Shown piece after piece: positions 58,401 to 64,000 of a DNA stretch of 64,000 nt. Under the pieces are notes generated by a model. The model saw nothing but the letters and a program-made list of their open reading frames with translations, did not search any database and was not told where the DNA came from. Every line of letters starts with the position of its first letter. Within the stretch, counting starts at the first letter, position 1. The stretch comes from Prostheceraeus crozeri (taxonomy: Eukaryota; Platyhelminthes; Polycladida; Euryleptidae), in the NCBI GenBank assembly GCA_907163375.1, contig CAJQUW010003182.1, positions 1 to 64,000 of the forward strand, read 5' to 3'. The translations under genes and the position numbers were made by a program.

Positions 58401-59720
58401 TAAAGATAATTACAGGTGAAAGACGATTTTAAAATGACTGGCATAATATCATCTTTCGCGATGCAAACCAATTTGTAACAATGTATGCTTTTGGAGTAAC
58501 GAACTGAAAATGTTTGCATAAAATAGACGTGACAGTGTTCAAGTTAAGTTTGCTAGACACTAAATAGCACGCAATAACAAAGGATGGAATGCTTAACTTA
58601 AAAATGTATCAATTGACTTATAAAGACAAAATTTCGCGTCGACATCACCAATCACTCAGCTTCCATACTTAAAATGATGATACAAATGATATCCTTGCTA
58701 GATATATATATAAACATCTTGGATTTAAAGGAGAGATTTCATTCGACTTCTCTTTTTAAAAAAAAGTTTAATGAATAAGTTTGTCAGATTAGAAATGAGA
58801 GCCCATTGGAAAGCAACAATTAAAGATAAAAATGTTGTAATCAATTAAACAATCACCTACAGGTAATGTCTGTATTTTAATGTTCGTTTAAGTGAAATAA
58901 TTTTCGCTATAGTGATAATCAACTTCATCGTAGGATGAAAATATACAATAATAATAGCGACAATACAATTTTAATAGCGACAAATACGCATTCCTAATGA
59001 CTGATCTGCAAAAGACAAAATGAAGAAATTAGAATAATTCCATGTAATTCTAAATTTCGCAATGAATTTGATATGATTGATAGGATTATTTCTACTGTGA
59101 GAAGGAGATGGCAACTAGAGAGAAGGAAATAGCAACATTGATAATATTAATTAATTTTGCCTGTAAATGCAGGCCTATTTATATTCTGTAAACATGCACA
59201 TAGGGCAAGTTTTATTTAGTGATTGAATTTCGAAATTGAGTTTGTTGTAGATATTGTCGTAAATTCATCGCAATGTCGACTTTAAAAAACTTCCTGCGTT
59301 TAAAGACGACATTTTATAATATTTCCGAGAAATTTTGATGGCTTCCTAGAATTTAGGAAGTGAAAGAACGCTTTTTGAAAGTGACATAATTCTCTGTAAA
59401 ATATGTAGAACAATTTCGTTTAGTCAAATTGAAAGGAGTGAAAACTCTAGGGATCTAATAATCAAATGATAATGATCTAAAACGAAAATCACACTCATCA
59501 TTAGTATGATGATTTCCGGTACATGCCTACTCAGTAAACAATGATTTCTTGTCAATGCGACTATAAATCTATAGTACTGGTAAATTAGAGATAGAGGAGA
59601 AGCACGTATTTCGTTTAATTAATTCCAATTGCAAATTGTAAAAAAATTTGAACGAACAGTTGTAGCTGTGTTTCTGATGATAAACATAATGAACTCTAAC
59701 TCAACAAGCTAAGCAAGTTC
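55411..59720. other. Long non-coding gap
   Basis: About 4.3 kb without a supportable gene. A G/C-rich patch at 58180-58281 ends CCAGCTCTGG and resembles a hAT terminus, but no partner end was found. A 65-codon frame at 57272-57469 has no recognisable motif. Confidence 0.45.
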
Positions 59721-59724
59721 TCTG

Positions 59725-59935
59725 GCCACTCATCCAGTGCGGCGGTACAAAAGAAACGCTGATGGAAGCCCAAGTCAAATTATTCATTGTTCTGCGCACT
59801 AAACTGTAGAATACATTGAAGAATTCCACCGCGGAGGAGGCAGCAAACTACTGCCACCTAAAATGCTGTCATTGTTTAATAGCTCGCTTCAGCGAATAAT
59901 TGTACCGCCGTTCTAGACGAATGGATGAAGCAGTT
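59725..59935. repeat. Inverted-repeat module with GGCGGTACAA ends
   Basis: CATCCAGTGCGGCGGTACAA (about 59729) and the inverse of CGGCGGTACAA (TTGTACCGCCG, about 59900) with ATTCGT..CATCC beyond it form an imperfect inverted pair of about 25 bp. A TAGAATACATTGAAGAATTC..CCGCGGAGGAG stretch inside resembles the inverse of 60550-60590. Confidence 0.45.
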
Positions 59936-60019
59936 GCTTTGCTCTCCAGCTGACTTGTGTTCGGATTCTGGTCAGACGAGTTGCGGTCGGGATTACCAAC
60001 AATATCTAATCACTGAAAC

Positions 60020-60560
60020 GTGCTAGTCCCACAGAATTAGACAGGTCGTCTCTTCTTTTGTTTGACTAGAAGGGAAGCATTGGAACATGTAACGTTACTG
60101 AAATGGCACAATCTCCTGACTAAATACCACAGCAATCGAACAATGACCAGCCAGTTAAACATTAAACACGCCAAATTGTGCAAAGTTTCAGTGACTGTGA
60201 TCAACCGGATCACGCAGCAAAGAGACACATCAAGTTCTACAGAGAAGTTTGTGAACGTTTTTTCATGCGCCTGCTAACTTTTTTTAAAATGATCGGAGGG
60301 CCCAACATTATCGAGAAAACTTTTGCGCAATGATCTGAATTCTTCGAATCTGAAGGAATCGAGGCGATCGGAGCATTTTGAAGGAATTCAGAAGCGACGC
60401 CCGACTATTTTTCCTATCTCTGCAAGCGCAAGGTATTAAAAATTTCTTTTTGCCCACTTATTAAGTTCCTGCATGTGCCATCGTTTTGAGTCAGTTTGCA
60501 TTTCTAGCAAAGTGATGCGCTTAAGCAATCTAATTCTGTGGTTAGTCCATTGTCTCCTCC
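60020..60560 (-). repeat. Dispersed repeat family R, copy 3
   Basis: Inverse of 48842-49380 with moderate divergence. On the minus strand it continues past the other copies' end with a readable HRIRLLKRITLLEMQ... frame from about 60642 to 60436 that stops inside the repeat. Not recognised. Confidence 0.6.
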
Positions 60561-60644
60561 GCGGCAGAATTGCGTAATGCATTCTAATATGTACTGTATA
60601 CAACAATGAATGATATGACACGATGTGACGAGCCTTCATCAACG

Positions 60645-63600
60645 CTTCTGGATATATTTCAGTCCTGCAGCCAGAATGAGCTTCTGCAGGGAGTCCGAAA
60701 GGAAGATTTTCACAGAATGATGTATACTCTTATAGTTGTCACTCCTATACTTGCCACTCTTATGCCTATAGGTACATTTCAGTCGATAGCTAATCTAATA
60801 TTTTTTTTAGTAGATGCTATTTTTTCTTCACTACAAATTTAATTTTTGAGGCTGTGCATCTTACATGTACAGGACCGCGCTTGGTCGGGTTTGAGCTTCT
60901 AGGATTTAGCGATTGAAACACGATCGTCCTGACCAAGTTCCTGTAGATGACCTCATTTAATTAGTCAAATAATTTGTGTGCATATTTTGTAGAATTTCAC
61001 TTCTCGTTTTAGCTTGAGGAACTAGTATTAATTCTCTCACACACCTGTTGGATTTTAGATAACATAATCCCGTTGTGTTAGCTGCATCTGATCTTATGAC
61101 TGGAAACAGACAGACAGACCTGCCCTCTTACCATCTGAATGGTCAGACTGTTAAATAGAATCTTTTCAATATAAATTGTTAATCATAATTTCGGACAGTA
61201 CAACTTACTCACCAATTCATTTCACATAAGCAGAGAAGAACCGTTGTTCATCCTTCTAGTAAGCATTGTAATTTTTTGACTTTTTAGGATATAATAATTT
61301 TCTTTTAAATAATATTTTGCACTTTCTATAAGAGCCAGCTAGTCGCTAGCATGTTTTTTTTAAGTTACATTCAAAAAAATCTCTGGAAATTTGATTGCCA
61401 ACTAGGAACAAATCTAAACGAGCAGGGCCGAAAACACGAGTTCTGAGAAAAGTTATATCAAATTAGATTGAGCCGTTTTTGTCGATGGGTCCATGACTTG
61501 CATGCGAATAGATAAATAATATGCTTGAAAAATAGGGATTATTTCCATGTTTAGGGCTTATAAGCTTATGACTTCCCACATTTAATGATGAAGTGCAGAA
61601 CGCACTTCTATCTGCACGAGAACTTTCGGCAGACAACGTTGTCCATTCTCAAGCGATTGAATAGATTCAGTAAATTGATCAATTGTTGCAACCTTAAATA
61701 TCATCAACCATTATAAGTACATTGATAATATTGAACTGATCGACACGCCAAAATTATTTCAAACAAATCCATAATTTGACCTTTAACTTACATTCACTGA
61801 CTCGCCACTATGAAGTCCTTCTTCGGATCCAATGAAACTGTAGCAATCGGAAACTTGACCATCTAATGGACAGCACAACAACCTTCTCGTCCTAGACATC
61901 TGAAATAAAAATCAGTGTTGTTTATTGTGACTTCATAGTGTTTCACAAAAATGCACTTTATATTTATATAGCAAGCAGCACTAAAATATTCAAATTCGGC
62001 TGCGACATGTCCTTCTTGACCTTCATAGGCCACTCCTAAAATTTAAATAATATTCGATAAGTAACCTACTATTGAATCGGCCCGAGACGGAATTCCAATG
62101 GTGATAGGTCAATTCAAGGGGTAGGCTACCGGAAACATGTTGAATGCATTTTATCATTTTTGAGTAAATTAGTTTTATGCATTTGTGTGATACACTATTC
62201 ATTTTTGGCAACAAATCAGTTTAATCGATTTCCATGCTTAACTAGTTCTTGAACCGAACACAATTGAAACATGTAAAAGTGATTGCTGTTTTTGTTTTCA
62301 TAGAACTATAAAAACATACTGAAAAATCGTTGCTGACGAAGTTTGAGCTGCAGGTTTACTCGGTCTTCAAACGGATCGTTCCAAATTACCTTATGCAAAG
62401 CAAGAAAATTAGTCGCCACTATAGTATCCCAACATAGGCGACAGGAAGGTTAATAGAGGAGTCTATGGGATAGGTTTATTCAGAACGGATTGTCCGATTG
62501 ATTTCAACATTTTCCGAATAATGTTATCTTCGATTGAAATACTCGCAGATTCAGCTTGTGTTTTCCAAGTGTTCAATAGGAGCATCTAAGGATTCAGATT
62601 GACATTTTCAAGCAGATTTTCGGGAGGTTTCTGATGCAAAACCATTTTTGACAATGTTTGATGGCTTAACAGTGCGACTGGAAATTGCTCTTGGACGATC
62701 ACGACCAATATTTAAGCCAATCTTGTTATCAGCTACATAGGTCCTATTGTATTTATGAACTTATATTTGTTTCAATTTATTTCATTTGGCTGAGTAATGA
62801 TAAATCAAACTATCGATTCCTCAGAAGTGAATTGAGATAATTTGATAACATAGGCCTCGTGATACTTAGATATTACATTACGACGCATGATTTTATTTGC
62901 ATGTACATCTCATCAATCAAGATTGTGTCAAAATTTGAATGTAATTACAAGTATTGCAAGATCAGAATTCTTCATTGTGTCAAGGCGGTTCTCCCGACTT
63001 TTTCGAGACTTTATAAGAATAGCACATTTATAACAATTCTCATTTGCTCTCCATGCTTGAAAAGTGGCATCTTAAAGACAGAGAAAAGTAGCAGCTGTCA
63101 ACTATGCAAATGGCTGATAATCTTTCTTCAATTAAGATTCCCAAAGCATACCTGAGTAATCGGTGGAAAGAAAAAATGCTACACAACATTTATGAAAGAC
63201 AAATTATGATCCTATTCAACAGATTGCTCTGAAACTGGAGCATTTACACCTATGTATCCTCAACGAATGTTAATGATGTTCCAGGCCTGTAATCTACTCA
63301 TTTCACTTTGTAGCCATTATCAAGAATCGCCTTCAGCCATGCACGCGTATATTCGTGTTGTAAGTAATTAGCGATTGATGTCACTAAAATGCTTTTTGCT
63401 GTTTTATTATGCTAACACAATCACAGTTAGCTTAGTAGAAGAATAGGAAATTGATAATATAATTTGAGAGAAAATCCTCAAAATGTGGATTGACTCTAAA
63501 TGGAAATGGAATCCTAATTCGAGGGCGCTCAAAATGCTCAGCTAGAACTCTCTTGTTGAGGAATAGAACGAGAGTTATCTGAAATAAGCTTTCTTTAACT

Positions 63601-64000
63601 ATCTCATTGAAAATCTGATTATCACATGACGAATGTGACATTAGCAGCCACCTGAATTTTAGATTTTATATTTCATGGTAAACTGATCGTTCATAAGTAC
63701 AACCGCAGGGATAAATCTCTACTTTACGAATTTTTTTGCAAAATTCAGTCGACCTTTCCACTTTCGCTACGGATTGAACATGAGCTAAGCATGAAGAATA
63801 AAGAAAGGAAAAAACACCTTTAAGCAAGCATCATGAGACAACATCTCGCTGAAGTGATTGATGTTAATGATTTTGATTGTGTCCTTTTGGGTAGCAGAAG
63901 ATGGTTATATCTAAGATTTAGACGGCTTAACATCGCTGTAAGATTGCGCTAACTCGCACTGCGTCGAACATGCCAAACACAGTCAATAGACGTCATCATG
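60645..64000. other. Non-coding tail of the window
   Basis: Only short frames without motifs; no inverted repeats or promoters that I could support. Confidence 0.5.

Noticed and set aside
1..64000. CRISPR arrays, bacterial operons, ribosome binding sites
   Set aside because: No spaced identical repeats and no prokaryotic gene organisation; introns, TATA boxes and AATAAA signals show eukaryotic DNA.

Overview
The window is AT-rich eukaryotic DNA from an animal, most likely a marine invertebrate. The pointers are long stretches without coding capacity, GT-AG introns, TATA boxes with AATAAA signals, and a dense mix of DNA transposons (Academ, Tc1/mariner, hAT, Mutator-like MITE) with Penelope-like and non-LTR retroelement remnants. 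The species cannot be named from the sequence. There are no bacterial operons, no rRNA and no tRNA that I could recognise.

The outstanding object is an 8.36 kb palindromic element at 5523-13884. It has a perfect 6-bp target duplication (ATCTGG), termini AGTAGT...ACTACT, and two inverted arms of 4.5 and 3.5 kb around a 349-bp spacer. Each arm reads, from its tip inwards: a repeat-rich tip; a TATA promoter with a short leader and splice donor; a structured-RNA-like block; a second TATA promoter with leader and donor; a spliced gene for a zinc-finger/coiled-coil protein (349 aa); a convergent gene for a 150-aa helical, possibly histone-fold-like protein; and a third promoter-like cassette pointing into the spacer. 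The spacer holds a diverged second copy of the structured RNA block. The right arm lacks about 1.05 kb, so each arm has lost something different. The ends and 6-bp duplication fit insertion by a Polinton/Maverick-type (retrovirus-like) integrase, but no Polinton gene is present. I recognise none of the gene products; this is the best candidate for an undescribed system.

Right after it lies an apparently intact single-exon gene for a P2X7 intracellular (ballast)-domain protein (14332-14958).

The rest is a transposon landscape: foldback modules of one family (15.6-18.2 kb); a near-perfect hairpin (18.85 kb); a 628-bp Mutator-like MITE with a 9-bp duplication (19648-20275); a decayed non-LTR reverse transcriptase (21.2-22.0 kb); hAT elements with perfect 8-bp duplications (22181-23812 and 26464-27262) and a related older one (54264-55410); a Penelope-like GIY-YIG remnant (28.76-29.57 kb, minus strand) cut by a 6.4-kb Academ transposon with an XPG-like nuclease (29580-35977); a mariner-like element (44497-47430) whose left inverted repeat is split by a deleted Tc1 element (44585-45779); and several MITE or foldback structures. 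The last 8 kb are almost featureless apart from a third copy of a dispersed repeat at 60.0-60.6 kb.

All calls are by eye from sequence, motifs and repeat alignment; no database search was possible.
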